Counted from the first letter of the stretch, positions 1-8,873 are shown. The stretch is DNA of 24,308 nucleotides from UBA5209 sp034002865 (GCA_034002865.1 JAVEZR010000011.1:1-24308); one strand, 5' to 3'. Made by a program: numbers and translations. Notes: generated by a model not told the origin, from the letters alone.

Positions 1-38
1 TTTGTTAATTGCATATCTAAGTGTATCACAATATATAT

Positions 39-86
39 TTGATATTAAGATATTAAATGTTTAATATTGAATATATAACTTAGGGG
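39..86 (+). promoter_or_regulatory. Possible promoter and Shine-Dalgarno site of the first gene
   Basis: A -35-like TTGATA (39-44) is followed after 17 nt by a -10-like TAATAT (62-67). An AGGGG Shine-Dalgarno lies at 82-86, 9 nt before the ATG at 96. The surrounding sequence is extremely AT-rich, so the promoter call is weak; the ribosome site is clear and is one of few in this window. Confidence 0.35.
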
Positions 87-95
87 ATATATTGG

Positions 96-947
96 ATGGA
101 ATTTGATAAGAAGAAAAAATATCTATGTATGCTAGCACCCTCTTTTGTATCAGTATATGAATATCCAGACATTGTTTACAGATTAAGAGCATTAGGCTTT
201 GAGAAGGTAGTAGAGGTAACCTTTGGTGCTAAGATGACTAATATTAATTACTATCAAATACTTAAAGAAGAGAATGATAGAACATGGATATCATCCCCTT
301 GTCCTACTCTTGTTAATGTAATTAGAGGTAAATATCCTCACCTACTTCGTAATCTTGTACCTGTACACTCCCCTATGGGTAGTATGGGATTGATATGTAG
401 AAAACATTTCCCAGAGTATGTGAATGTATTCGTAGGACCATGTTTAACAAAGAAGATGGAAGCTCAGGAGTTAGATACAGTAGATGAGGTACTTACATTT
501 AAAGAGTTAGATGACCTATTTATCAAATACAACATCCCAGAGAAGATTACAGACAGTAAATATATATGTACATTTGACAAATTCTATAACGACTATACTA
601 AGATATATCCCCTCTCGGGAGGTCTTTCTAATACTTTACAGTATGAACATATCTTAAAGAAAAAAGATATCTTAGTAATGGAGGGTATGAGTAATATTGT
701 TAAAATTCTAGATGGTTTTAAAGATGGATATTACAAAAATTATAAATTCCTAGATATCCTTACATGTGAGGGTGGATGTATAAATGGGCCTGGGATAAAT
801 TACCAATATCCTGTTAAAGAGAGAATTAAAAGAGTAAAGAGGTATAAGGAGTATGCAACAAGGTATGAGAAAGACTTAGGAAGGGCTGGTAGAAAGATTG
901 ATGCTAAGGGTATTGATTTTAGTAGAAAGTTTGAAGTAGAGAAATAG
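96..947 (+). CDS. Short [FeFe]-hydrogenase H-cluster-domain-like protein
   Basis: This 283-residue protein resembles the C-terminal catalytic domain of [FeFe] hydrogenases. The three cluster-binding motifs appear in degenerate form: SSPCPTL (residues 66-72, for TSCCPxW), GPCLTKKMEA (114-123, for MPCxxKxxE) and TCEGGCINGPG (223-233, for MACxxGCxxGGG). The four cysteines expected to bind the cubane are present (C69, C116, C224, C228), but the proton-relay cysteine position of TSCCP is proline. There is no N-terminal ferredoxin domain and no signal or membrane segment, so the protein is cytoplasmic and much shorter than a true hydrogenase. Similar domains occur in sensory or non-catalytic hydrogenase-like proteins. 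I infer an Fe-S protein, perhaps a redox or gas sensor; hydrogen turnover is doubtful. The start is supported by an AGGGG site. guaD follows after 34 nt. Confidence 0.72.
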   Translation: MEFDKKKKYLCMLAPSFVSVYEYPDIVYRLRALGFEKVVEVTFGAKMTNINYYQILKEENDRTWISSPCPTLVNVIRGKYPHLLRNLVPVHSPMGSMGLICRKHFPEYVNVFVGPCLTKKMEAQELDTVDEVLTFKELDDLFIKYNIPEKITDSKYICTFDKFYNDYTKIYPLSGGLSNTLQYEHILKKKDILVMEGMSNIVKILDGFKDGYYKNYKFLDILTCEGGCINGPGINYQYPVKERIKRVKRYKEYATRYEKDLGRAGRKIDAKGIDFSRKFEVEK

Positions 948-970
948 TTTTTTTAAATTAATCTAACCAA

Positions 971-981
971 TATACATACAA
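971..981 (+). promoter_or_regulatory. Possible -10 element for leaderless guaD
   Basis: TATACA (971-976) ends 5 nt before the ATG at 982, which would place transcription initiation at or next to the start codon. No Shine-Dalgarno is present. The -35 position (948-953) is only a T-run, so this is tentative. Confidence 0.3.
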
Positions 982-1422
982 ATGAATACATACATGCAAG
1001 TAGCACTAGATGAAGCAAGGAAAGGAATGAAGAAAGGTCATGGAGGACCATTTGGAGCTGTAATTGTTAAAGATGGAAAGATATTAGCTAAGGCACACAA
1101 CAGTGTACTTAAAGATCATGATGCTACATGTCATGCAGAGATGAATGTAATTAGGATGGTAAGTAAGAAATACAAAGATTTTGATCTCTCTTCATGTGAG
1201 ATATATACAACAGGTATGCCCTGTAAGATGTGTGAAGCTGCTATTAACTGGGCTAAGATAAGGAAGGTGTATTACGGTAATACATATAAAGATGCTCTTA
1301 ATATGGGTTTTAATGAACAGAAAGGTAACAATGATAAATTAGAGATGGTAAGGATTGATAGTTTTGAAACTGTTAAGCTTGTAGAGGAGTGGAATTCACT
1401 TAGTAAGAAGAGGCTTTATTAA
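982..1422 (+). CDS. guaD: Guanine deaminase-like CMP/dCMP-type zinc deaminase
   Basis: A 146-residue cytidine-deaminase-fold protein. The zinc site is complete: HAEMN (residues 52-56; zinc histidine and catalytic glutamate) and PCKMC (80-84; two zinc cysteines). The N-terminal GGPFGAVIVKDG and the C-terminal end in KKRLY resemble Bacillus GuaD, which converts guanine to xanthine and ammonia and also ends in an aromatic residue that closes the active site. tRNA adenosine deaminase TadA shares the zinc motifs and is the main alternative, but the GGPFGAV start and the tail favour GuaD. It is likely cytoplasmic and acts in purine salvage. No Shine-Dalgarno precedes the ATG; a -10-like TATACA sits 5 nt upstream. 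Confidence 0.75.
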   Translation: MNTYMQVALDEARKGMKKGHGGPFGAVIVKDGKILAKAHNSVLKDHDATCHAEMNVIRMVSKKYKDFDLSSCEIYTTGMPCKMCEAAINWAKIRKVYYGNTYKDALNMGFNEQKGNNDKLEMVRIDSFETVKLVEEWNSLSKKRLY

Positions 1423-1427
1423 AAAGT

Positions 1428-1454
1428 TTGACATTTAATTCTTGGGAATATAAT
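1428..1454 (+). promoter_or_regulatory. pyrG promoter
   Basis: A perfect -35 TTGACA (1428-1433) and a perfect -10 TATAAT (1449-1454) are separated by 15 nt, slightly shorter than the usual 17. The predicted start is near 1461, giving a leader of about 23 nt without a Shine-Dalgarno before the ATG at 1484. Confidence 0.6.
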
Positions 1455-1483
1455 CTAATCAATAACCTATAAACATCCTGAAC

Positions 1484-3148
1484 ATGTCTAAATACATTTT
1501 TGTATCTGGTGGAGTAATTTCTGGTATTGGTAAAGGTATTTCTGCAGCTTCCATTGCTTTTATTTTAAAGTCCTACGGTTATAAAATAACTATGATAAAG
1601 GCAGACCCATACCTAAATGTGGATGCTGGAACTATGAATCCCCTAGAGCATGGAGAGACCTTTGTATTAGAAGATGGCTTTGAAACTGATATGGATATCG
1701 GTACATATGAGAGGTTTGTAAATGAATCATTCTCTAGACCTAACTCTATGACCTGTGGCGCTATCTTAGAGAAAGTAATTAAAGATGAGAGGTCATTAGC
1801 ATATGAAGGTAAATGGGTAAGCTTAGATTACCATGTACCTGATGAGATAATTACATGGATAAAGAATGTTTCTAAAAACAGTAAAACAGATATTACAATT
1901 GTAGAGATTGGAGGTACTGTAGGAGAGGTTGGCAATGGGTTGTTTCTAGAAGCGAACAAGATAATGAAGATACAAAATCCCAATGATGTACTGCATGTTC
2001 ATGTATCATATCTACCTGTACCTGGTACTCTTGGTGAGATGAAGAGTAAGCCTGTACAGATCTCTACTCAACTTCTTAATGCCCACGGTCTACATCCAGA
2101 TTTCTTAATAGCTAGATCTAAGAGTGGCTTAGATGATGTAAGAAGAGAGAAACTTTCTAGATACTGCTTTGTACCAATTGAGAATGTTATCTCTGCTCAT
2201 GATGTAGATAGTATATATGATGTACCTGTTAATTTTGAGGAGAGTAATTTAGGTAAGAATATTTTAAAGAAGTTTAGACTTAAACCTAAGAAAACGGATT
2301 TAATGAAGAGTTGGATGAAAAAGACTCAGAAGATGAGAAGATTAAAGAAGGAAGTTAATATTGGAATCGTTGGTAAGTATTTTAAGAGTGGTAAGTTTGA
2401 TTTAAAAGATTCATATGTATCAGTACTAGAAGCTATTAATCATGCTAGTTGGGATCTTGGTGTTAAAACAGCTATTCATTGGATTACTGCTGATGATTTT
2501 ACAACAGACAGAGGGTTACAAAAGAAACTATTAGAAATGGACGGTATAGTTGTTCCTCAAGGTTGGGGTAGTAGAGGTGCAGAGGGTAAGATTAAGGCTA
2601 TACAGATTGCTAGAGAGAGTAAGATACCATACTTAGGCCTTTGCTACGGGATGCAAATGGCTGTGATTGAGTATGCTAGAAATGTACTTGATATTAAAGA
2701 TGCTAATTCAGAGGAAGTTAATCCTAAGAGTAAGGATTTAGTAATTCATTTAATGGAGAGTCAGAAGAAGCTGCTTAAGGATGGTAAATTTGGAGGTACT
2801 ATTAGACTTGGAGCATGGCCATGTAAGATAGAGAGAGGATCTCTGTTAGAATCGCTGTATATTAAATACAGTAATACTCTATTTCATAACCTACCTACTG
2901 TTATGGAAAGACATAGGCATAGATATGAGTTTAACAATGAGTATAAGGGGAGATTAGAGAGTACAGGCTTAATACTTTCAGGTAAAAGCCCTCATGGCAA
3001 TCTAGTAGAGGCTGTTGAGTTGAGTAAGAAAGATCATCCATTCTTTCTAGCTACTCAGTATCATCCAGAGCTTAAGACAAGATTTATAGAGCCACATCCA
3101 ATATTTATGGGCTTTATTAATGCCGCTGTGAAGAAGAAGAGTATATAG
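1484..3148 (+). CDS. pyrG: CTP synthase (glutamine hydrolysing)
   Basis: A 554-residue protein, close to the usual 545, that makes CTP from UTP, ATP and glutamine. The synthetase domain (about 1-290) opens with the SGGVISGIGKG nucleotide loop (8-18). The C-terminal class I amidotransferase domain has nucleophile C387 in GLCYGMQ and the H527/E529 pair in QYHPEL. The conserved ERHRHRYE is at 475-482. One oddity: the oxyanion-loop motif PGGFG reads PQGWG (358-362), and the nucleophile elbow has Y in place of L. Glutamine use may be altered, though the catalytic triad is intact. Its stop codon abuts the stop of the convergent acd gene with no gap. It has its own promoter. Confidence 0.97.
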   Translation: MSKYIFVSGGVISGIGKGISAASIAFILKSYGYKITMIKADPYLNVDAGTMNPLEHGETFVLEDGFETDMDIGTYERFVNESFSRPNSMTCGAILEKVIKDERSLAYEGKWVSLDYHVPDEIITWIKNVSKNSKTDITIVEIGGTVGEVGNGLFLEANKIMKIQNPNDVLHVHVSYLPVPGTLGEMKSKPVQISTQLLNAHGLHPDFLIARSKSGLDDVRREKLSRYCFVPIENVISAHDVDSIYDVPVNFEESNLGKNILKKFRLKPKKTDLMKSWMKKTQKMRRLKKEVNIGIVGKYFKSGKFDLKDSYVSVLEAINHASWDLGVKTAIHWITADDFTTDRGLQKKLLEMDGIVVPQGWGSRGAEGKIKAIQIARESKIPYLGLCYGMQMAVIEYARNVLDIKDANSEEVNPKSKDLVIHLMESQKKLLKDGKFGGTIRLGAWPCKIERGSLLESLYIKYSNTLFHNLPTVMERHRHRYEFNNEYKGRLESTGLILSGKSPHGNLVEAVELSKKDHPFFLATQYHPELKTRFIEPHPIFMGFINAAVKKKSI

Positions 3149-5257
3149 TTAGCTTTTTATATATATCTTTATATCTACAGGAATACACCTATCTTCTGTT
3201 AGAATTACAGGATTAAAGTCTACTGTATATATTTGAGGATATGTAACTAATATACGTTGTACCTTATCTATTGTCTCTACTAGGGCCTCCTTTGCTAAAG
3301 GTGCTTTACCTCTATAACCGTTAATTACTGTAGAGATATTTGTTCTCTCGAGTGCATTTTTAATATTACTAATACTCTCTGGTACTAAGATATGCTCTAT
3401 ATCACTGTATACCTCTGTATATATACCACCCTGTCCAATTGCAAGTAGATGACCAAATCCACTACCAGTAGGTTCATATATATTTACATCCCCTTCTCTG
3501 TTTGCACCGATAAAGAACTCAACCTTAGGTTCTATCATTTCCTGAATAAGGATGTCTGGAGTATTTCTACCTGTTGCTTTCTCTATACTTTCACTTAGTT
3601 CTACAAACTTACTTTGTAGCTCAGATACTGTCCTTATATCAAGAAAGAGTGCTTTAAAATCTGTCTTATGTGCTAAATCTTTAGAAGTAGCTTTAATAGC
3701 TACAGGGAAATTAGTAGTAGCAAACTGTATTGCTTCATCAATATTAGCTGTTATTAACTGATTAGGTAAATCAAGAGCAAACTCCTTAGCTATCTCCATT
3801 GCAATACTGTCATCTAATACCTCTAGTTGATCTGTAATTACCTCCTCAATATCTTTTTTAAACTTACCCTTACCTTTAAGCTCATTACTGTCCCTTATGG
3901 TATATGTATTCTCATTAATTACATAGTTTGTTACCTTACTTATCAGCTTTACAGTATCCTCTATATTATTAGAAAAATACTGCCCATACGCTCTCAGTAT
4001 CTTGTTCCCATCTTCAATATCCTTACCTCCTAGAAAGCATGAGAATATTGGCTTAGAAGTCTGTTTCTGTATATCTGCTACTACTTTTGCAACACCAGTA
4101 ATATCTGTTACCAACTGTGGTGTTAAGATTAGTAGTAAAGAATCTACATTAACATCCTCAAGAAGAATTTTAATAGCTCTTTCATATCTATCAAGTAGAG
4201 CATCCCCCAGTATATCTATTGGGTTATTAACATTTGCAAACAGAGGTAAGTCTTTTCTTAATTTCTCCTTACTCTTCTCCCCTATCTCTGCCATATTTAA
4301 ACCGAAACGTTCTACAAAATCTGTAGCCATTATTCCTGGGCCACCTGCATTAGTCAATACAGCTACATTCTTTCCTTTAGGTAACTTCTTAGTAGCAATA
4401 ACCTTTAATGTGTCAAAGAGCTCTTCTGAGCTTTCTACCTTAATTAAATTAGCCTTTCTAATTGCAGTTAAGGTTGTATCATATGATGTAGCTAGAGAGC
4501 CTGTATGTGAAGATATTGCTTCTGTGGCCTTCTTAGAGCTTCCAGGAGCTATTATTATTACAGGTTTCTCTAATTTTTTAGTTAATTCTACAAAATCTTT
4601 ACCATCTGAGAACTCTTCTAGGTACATAGCAATACAGTCTGTATCCTTATCTTTTTCGAAGTATTCAACTAATTCATTCTCTCTTATATCCGCCTTATTA
4701 CCAATGGAAATGACCTTTGAGAAACCAGTACCATCTTTAGATGCCATATCTAATATCGCAGTAGCGAATGCTCCTGATTGAGAGATGAAAGCAGTACTTC
4801 CCATACCTGGATTTGATCTAGCGAATGAGAGATTAATATTAGAGGAGTTATTGATAATGCCAAGAGAGTTAGGTCCTATTAATCTAATGGAGGCACTCTT
4901 AAGCTTTTCTACAATCTCATCTTCTAACTTTTTACCCTCTTCTCCTGTTTCTTTGAAACCTGCAGATATTACGAGTACGGTATTTACTCTCTTCTCTATA
5001 CAATCATCTACTATTGCACTTACAAATTGAGAAGGTACAGCAATACAAACCATATCTACGAAATCTTTAACAGAGTTGAGATCAGGGTAACACTCCTTAC
5101 CCTTCACCTCTTTATATTTAGGATTAATGGGGTATATCTTTCCATTAAAACCTCCTTCTAAAAGGTTATGAAGTAATACACTCCCTATTTTACTGTTATC
5201 TTGGGACACTCCTACTATGGCAATACTCTTTGGTGAAAGGTTGTTTTCTTTTATCAT
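3149..5257 (-). CDS. acd: Acetate--CoA ligase (ADP-forming), fused alpha-beta
   Basis: A 702-residue fused ADP-forming acyl-CoA synthetase that turns acyl-CoA, ADP and phosphate into acid, CoA and ATP. Order of domains: CoA-binding Rossmann domain (about 1-140, with SIAIVGVSQD near the start), two succinyl-CoA-synthetase-like ligase domains (about 150-460) with the phospho-histidine motif SSHTGS (H251), then a C-terminal ATP-grasp domain (about 475-702). The length fits the fused alpha-beta form of archaea and anaerobic bacteria. It is the last gene of the korA-korB-acd operon, starting 2 nt after korB, so acyl-CoA made by KorAB is probably its substrate and ATP its yield. The exact acyl specificity cannot be read. 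Long antisense ORFs inside it are frame shadows. Confidence 0.93.
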   Translation of the reverse strand: MIKENNLSPKSIAIVGVSQDNSKIGSVLLHNLLEGGFNGKIYPINPKYKEVKGKECYPDLNSVKDFVDMVCIAVPSQFVSAIVDDCIEKRVNTVLVISAGFKETGEEGKKLEDEIVEKLKSASIRLIGPNSLGIINNSSNINLSFARSNPGMGSTAFISQSGAFATAILDMASKDGTGFSKVISIGNKADIRENELVEYFEKDKDTDCIAMYLEEFSDGKDFVELTKKLEKPVIIIAPGSSKKATEAISSHTGSLATSYDTTLTAIRKANLIKVESSEELFDTLKVIATKKLPKGKNVAVLTNAGGPGIMATDFVERFGLNMAEIGEKSKEKLRKDLPLFANVNNPIDILGDALLDRYERAIKILLEDVNVDSLLLILTPQLVTDITGVAKVVADIQKQTSKPIFSCFLGGKDIEDGNKILRAYGQYFSNNIEDTVKLISKVTNYVINENTYTIRDSNELKGKGKFKKDIEEVITDQLEVLDDSIAMEIAKEFALDLPNQLITANIDEAIQFATTNFPVAIKATSKDLAHKTDFKALFLDIRTVSELQSKFVELSESIEKATGRNTPDILIQEMIEPKVEFFIGANREGDVNIYEPTGSGFGHLLAIGQGGIYTEVYSDIEHILVPESISNIKNALERTNISTVINGYRGKAPLAKEALVETIDKVQRILVTYPQIYTVDFNPVILTEDRCIPVDIKIYIKS

Positions 5258-5259
5258 CT

Positions 5260-6111
5260 CTATTGATACTTGGATAATATATTTTTTATATTGCCCTGCT
5301 TTACCTCTTGTACTAGTTCTGTTTTAATTCTTTTCCTATTTTCTAACTTACTACTAAAGTCCACTCTAGAGATATTTTGATATATTACTCCAGTGTATAT
5401 ACTCTCTGTGTCTTTTACACACTTAACAGCCTCACTAATAGTTGATTTAGGAGTTGTTTCTTTTATCCTATCCTTAAACCACTGTCCATTAGATTGAGGA
5501 TTGTATGTAGGACATAGCTGCATTATTTCTATCACACTAAACCCCTTATGTTTAATACCTTTCTTTACTATCTCTGTTAACTGTTTAGGATCTCCTGAGT
5601 ACGCTCTTGCAAAGAATGTTGGATTAAGACTGAGTACTAACTCACCAATATTAATATCTCCCTCAGGCTTACCATCTGGGAGAGCATACATCTTTTTACC
5701 CTCTTTAGTAGTGGCAGTAGCTTGACCAGTTGTTAGTGCAAAGTTCTGGTTATTATGTATTAGTACTGTAATGTCATAGTTGGAGCGTATACCGTGTATC
5801 AGGTGCTCTACTCCCTCATGTAAACATCCACCATCCCCTATATCAGCGATTACTGTCATTTTACGATTTGCAAGATGTGATCCACAAGCTAGTGCAATTG
5901 ATCTCCCATGTAATCCCTTAAATCTATACCCATCTATATCGTCTACTCCATTTCCATTACATCCAATATCAAAGGTAATTACTACTTCACTTGGAGATAT
6001 TTTTAAATCTACTAATGCCTGTTTTAATCCAATATGTATACCAAAGTTCCCACATCCAGGACACCATGTGTTTTTAATTTTGGTATTGTAATTCTCTATA
6101 CTTAATCCCAT
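5260..6111 (-). CDS. korB: 2-oxoacid:ferredoxin oxidoreductase, beta subunit
   Basis: The 283-residue thiamine-diphosphate subunit. The TPP motif begins GDGGC (92-96) and ends at N120/N121, followed by the TTGQ signature (127-130). The four cysteines expected to hold the [4Fe-4S] cluster are present: C17 and C20 in CPGCG, C51 in DIGCNG, C200 in MQLCP. With the alpha/gamma subunit it decarboxylates a 2-oxoacid to acyl-CoA and reduces ferredoxin. It lies 1 nt after korA and 2 nt before acd. Which 2-oxoacid is used (pyruvate, 2-oxoglutarate or branched-chain) is not decided by the sequence; the kor name stands for the family. Confidence 0.92.
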   Translation of the reverse strand: MGLSIENYNTKIKNTWCPGCGNFGIHIGLKQALVDLKISPSEVVITFDIGCNGNGVDDIDGYRFKGLHGRSIALACGSHLANRKMTVIADIGDGGCLHEGVEHLIHGIRSNYDITVLIHNNQNFALTTGQATATTKEGKKMYALPDGKPEGDINIGELVLSLNPTFFARAYSGDPKQLTEIVKKGIKHKGFSVIEIMQLCPTYNPQSNGQWFKDRIKETTPKSTISEAVKCVKDTESIYTGVIYQNISRVDFSSKLENRKRIKTELVQEVKQGNIKNILSKYQ

Positions 6112-6112
6112 A

Positions 6113-7810
6113 TTACTTCTTTAAAAAATCTAATATGTCTTCTACAAAGAAAGGTCTTGAATCAAATTTAAGAAGTTTCTCTGTGAACTCATATGAACAC
6201 TCTCTTTTAATTAGTTCACCTAATTCTCCTGTCTGATTGTTCTCTATCAGAACTAATCTCTTTTTACTCTCACTTAGCTCTAATATCTTCTCACACTGTA
6301 GAGGGAAGATGTATTCGTAGTGGAGACATCCTATCTCTTTCTCTGTTTGCTTCATTGCATCAAGTACTGCATTCTTTGTAGTACCCATTCCAACAAAGAC
6401 GACTTTAGCATCTTCAGCTCCGTAATATTTAGGTTGAGGTATACTTTTCTTCAGTGTAAGTAATTTCCTCATCCTTTTCTCTGCCATCTGTACAATACTC
6501 TCAGGATCTTCTGTACTAATACCATCTGCTGTATGTTCATCGCTGTTTGTAAGATATGTTTTCTTACCCTTCTGTGGTATCCATCTTGGTGATATTCCAC
6601 TCTCAGTTATCTCGTATCTATTTTTACCCTCTTTAAGAGATCTTACTATTTTAATTGGTTTAGGTAGCTCTTTTATATTAAAAAGAGACTCTGCATTCTG
6701 CTTCTCAGTAAGTAAAATTACAGGTATTTGATATTTTTCAGATATATTAAAAGCCTGTTGTATTAATTCATAGCTATCAATTGCATCACTAGATGCTAAT
6801 ACACACCTTGGAAACTCTCCATGACCTGTATTTAGAGCTACATTTAAATCACTAGAGCCTGTCCATGTAGGAACACCTGTACCAGAACCTGCTCTTTGAC
6901 CTAAAACAATTACAAGAGGTGTTTCAGTCATACCTGCACAGGAGAGTGTCTCACTCATTAAATCAAAACCTCCACCAGAGGTAGCTGTGAATGCTCTTGT
7001 ACCCATATACATGCTACCCATAACCATTTGTACTGCAGTTATCTCACTCTCTGCCTGTTTAACTACCATACCTGTTTGCATGTATGATGATCCAAGTACA
7101 TTGAGAATATCAGTAGATGGAGTCATAGGGTAGGCGTAGTACGCTCTACAACCTGCACTTATTGCTCCAAGTGCTATGGCTTGATTAGCAGTTAACATTT
7201 TTGATTTACTCCAATCCGTTCTCTTCTTAGCAGTAAACTCTTTACCCTTAATCTCATACTCAAATTCGTAACCACCCGTCAAACATCTGATCTCTGCTTC
7301 CATATCTAAATTCTTTTTATCCTTGAAGTGATTCCTTATCTGTTTCTCTAATATCTTTATATCAAAGCCTAGTAGCTTCCAAAGATATCCTAATATTACA
7401 ACATTTGCCATTATTAATGGTGCATCACTCTCCTGTGCTATCTTTTGCGTATCTATATATACAACCTCTATCTTATTCTCCCTTATGTACTCTAACTGTT
7501 CATCTGAAAATTCAAAATCCTTTATTGAGTGCACTATTACTCCACCCGGAGCAATGAGTGTTGTATATTTAGAGAGAGCTTCTGGTGCTAGAGATGCTAA
7601 GAAGTTACTATATTTAGATGAAGCTAAAAGCTCTTCAGAGGAAAAATCCATTTGATATGATGCATATCCACCCTTAATTATTGATGGATACTCTCTATAT
7701 GCAAAGGTATGATATCCAGAATTTTTAATAGCCTTGGCTAATATTTCACCCAAAGTATTAATACCTTGCCCACTCTCACCTGCAAACTTAACAGCAAATC
7801 TATGTGTCAT
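6113..7810 (-). CDS. korA: 2-oxoacid:ferredoxin oxidoreductase, fused gamma-alpha subunit
   Basis: A 565-residue fusion. The N-terminal gamma domain (about 1-185) has AGESGQG (10-16) near its start. The alpha domain (about 205-565) has the pyrimidine-binding YPMTPST motif (227-233). It partners with KorB, immediately downstream, to form the minimal two-subunit enzyme seen in many anaerobes; no separate delta ferredoxin subunit is present. It heads the operon korA-korB-acd, read from a promoter at about 7850-7878 on the minus strand and divergent from obg. The start ATG is supported by homology beginning a few residues in (KFAGESGQG). Confidence 0.92.
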   Translation of the reverse strand: MTHRFAVKFAGESGQGINTLGEILAKAIKNSGYHTFAYREYPSIIKGGYASYQMDFSSEELLASSKYSNFLASLAPEALSKYTTLIAPGGVIVHSIKDFEFSDEQLEYIRENKIEVVYIDTQKIAQESDAPLIMANVVILGYLWKLLGFDIKILEKQIRNHFKDKKNLDMEAEIRCLTGGYEFEYEIKGKEFTAKKRTDWSKSKMLTANQAIALGAISAGCRAYYAYPMTPSTDILNVLGSSYMQTGMVVKQAESEITAVQMVMGSMYMGTRAFTATSGGGFDLMSETLSCAGMTETPLVIVLGQRAGSGTGVPTWTGSSDLNVALNTGHGEFPRCVLASSDAIDSYELIQQAFNISEKYQIPVILLTEKQNAESLFNIKELPKPIKIVRSLKEGKNRYEITESGISPRWIPQKGKKTYLTNSDEHTADGISTEDPESIVQMAEKRMRKLLTLKKSIPQPKYYGAEDAKVVFVGMGTTKNAVLDAMKQTEKEIGCLHYEYIFPLQCEKILELSESKKRLVLIENNQTGELGELIKRECSYEFTEKLLKFDSRPFFVEDILDFLKK

Positions 7811-7849
7811 ATGGTATCTCTGTAAATTATCAAAACAGTATCTATATTT

Positions 7850-7878
7850 AGAGTATCACTAGGAAAATATATTGTCAA
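7850..7878 (-). promoter_or_regulatory. Promoter of the korA-korB-acd operon
   Basis: On the minus strand a perfect -35 TTGACA (7873-7878) is followed after 17 nt by TACTCT (7850-7855), preceded by the TGA of an extended -10. Predicted transcription starts near 7843, leaving about 33 nt before the korA ATG. The -10 core is weak; the -35, the spacing and the TGn extension are good. Confidence 0.5.
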
Positions 7879-7896
7879 AAGGTTACAAAACTCTCT

Positions 7897-7911
7897 ATTG
7901 TACTGTACAAT
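7897..7911. promoter_or_regulatory. 15-bp perfect palindrome over the obg -10 region
   Basis: ATTGTACTGTACAAT is a perfect inverted repeat of two 7-bp arms around one T. Its right arm contains TACAAT (7906-7911), a good -10, with a weak TTACAA (7883-7888) 17 nt upstream. The obg ATG at 7920 is only 8 nt past the -10, so the mRNA would be almost leaderless. The palindrome could be a repressor site or just promoter sequence. Confidence 0.4.
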
Positions 7912-7919
7912 GTCTCTAT

Positions 7920-8873
7920 ATGAAAGATCTATTAAGAGTAAAAATTAAATCAGGAGATGGTGGAGAGGGGATAATAGCGTTTGATAGCTGGAGAAAAGCG
8001 GATGGTGGTAATGGCGGCAAGGGAGGGAATGTTTACTTTGAAGGTAGTACAAACTACTTCGATTTTACACACTTAGACAAGAATGTAACATTAAAGGCAC
8101 AAGATGGTCAAAGAGGAGAGAAAAACAAAAGAACAGGTAAGGAGGGTAAAGATTTAACAGTGTTTGTACCATTAGTAACAAAGGTATTTAATGATGATGG
8201 TACAGAGATTCTCTCTATTACAAAGAGCGGCCAAAGAGTTAAAATGCTAGAGGGAGGTATGGGTGGAACTGGCAACTTTACATTAAGAGGTGAGGGTTGG
8301 GATGGAAAGCTCTCAAGGCAGAGAGCACAGAAAGGTGAGGAGAAGATTTTAAGACTAGAGCTAAACCTAAAAGCTGATGCAATATTTTTAGGATACCCTA
8401 ATGCAGGAAAGTCCAGTATCATTAACTCTCTTACAAATGCTAAGTACAAGGTGGCTTCCTACGAGTTCACAACTTTAGAGCCTCAGCTTGCTGTCATGGA
8501 TCACTTCATCCTTATGGATCTTCCTGGATTAATAGAGGGGACATACAAAGGTAAGGGTGTTGGTACTCAATTTCTAAAACACACTAAATATGCATCTTTA
8601 CTAGTTCACTGTATTAGTTTAGAGAATGAGGATTTAAAGAGTACCTATTTAAATATGAGGGAGGAATTTAAAAGGATATCTAAAGATTTAGATACTCTTA
8701 ATGAATTTATCCTGTTTACAAAAGCAGATGTTATCTCATTGGAAGAGAAAGAGGCTTTAGAAAAGGCTCTTAGGAAGGAGTTTAAAGAGTTTATGATTAT
8801 GTCTGTCTTTAGACAGGAAGATGTCGATGCGTTGAAGAAAGAATTAAAAAAGAGATTGAGTTCTACCCTTTAA
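7920..8873 (+). CDS. obg: Obg-type GTPase (CgtA), without OCT domain
   Basis: A ribosome-assembly GTPase of 317 residues. The glycine-rich Obg fold occupies about 1-150 (SGDGGEGIIAF, ADGGNGGKGG, EGGMGGTGN), followed by the G domain: GYPNAGKSS (G1, 158-166), DLPGLIEG (G3, 200-207), TKAD (G4, 267-270; asparagine of NKxD replaced by threonine) and a degenerate G5 around MSVF. It ends soon after G5, so the C-terminal OCT domain of Bacillus Obg is absent. I chose the ATG at 7920 because the Obg family begins within a few residues of this point; the frame stays open to 7872, but those 16 codons are unlike the family and overlap promoter elements. The 3' end overlaps the convergent exonuclease gene by 30 nt. 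Confidence 0.93.
   Translation: MKDLLRVKIKSGDGGEGIIAFDSWRKADGGNGGKGGNVYFEGSTNYFDFTHLDKNVTLKAQDGQRGEKNKRTGKEGKDLTVFVPLVTKVFNDDGTEILSITKSGQRVKMLEGGMGGTGNFTLRGEGWDGKLSRQRAQKGEEKILRLELNLKADAIFLGYPNAGKSSIINSLTNAKYKVASYEFTTLEPQLAVMDHFILMDLPGLIEGTYKGKGVGTQFLKHTKYASLLVHCISLENEDLKSTYLNMREEFKRISKDLDTLNEFILFTKADVISLEEKEALEKALRKEFKEFMIMSVFRQEDVDALKKELKKRLSSTL

Noticed and set aside
4002..4781. 259-codon ORF antisense to acd
   Set aside because: Lies wholly inside a well-supported gene and its translation shows no family motif; a frame shadow. The same applies to the 213-codon ORF antisense to ppaC (15834-16475) and the ORF at 10523-10927.
7872..7919. Longer obg start at 7872
   Set aside because: The 16 extra codons are unlike the Obg family, and they overlap the korA -35 and the palindromic obg promoter. 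The ATG at 7920 matches the family start.
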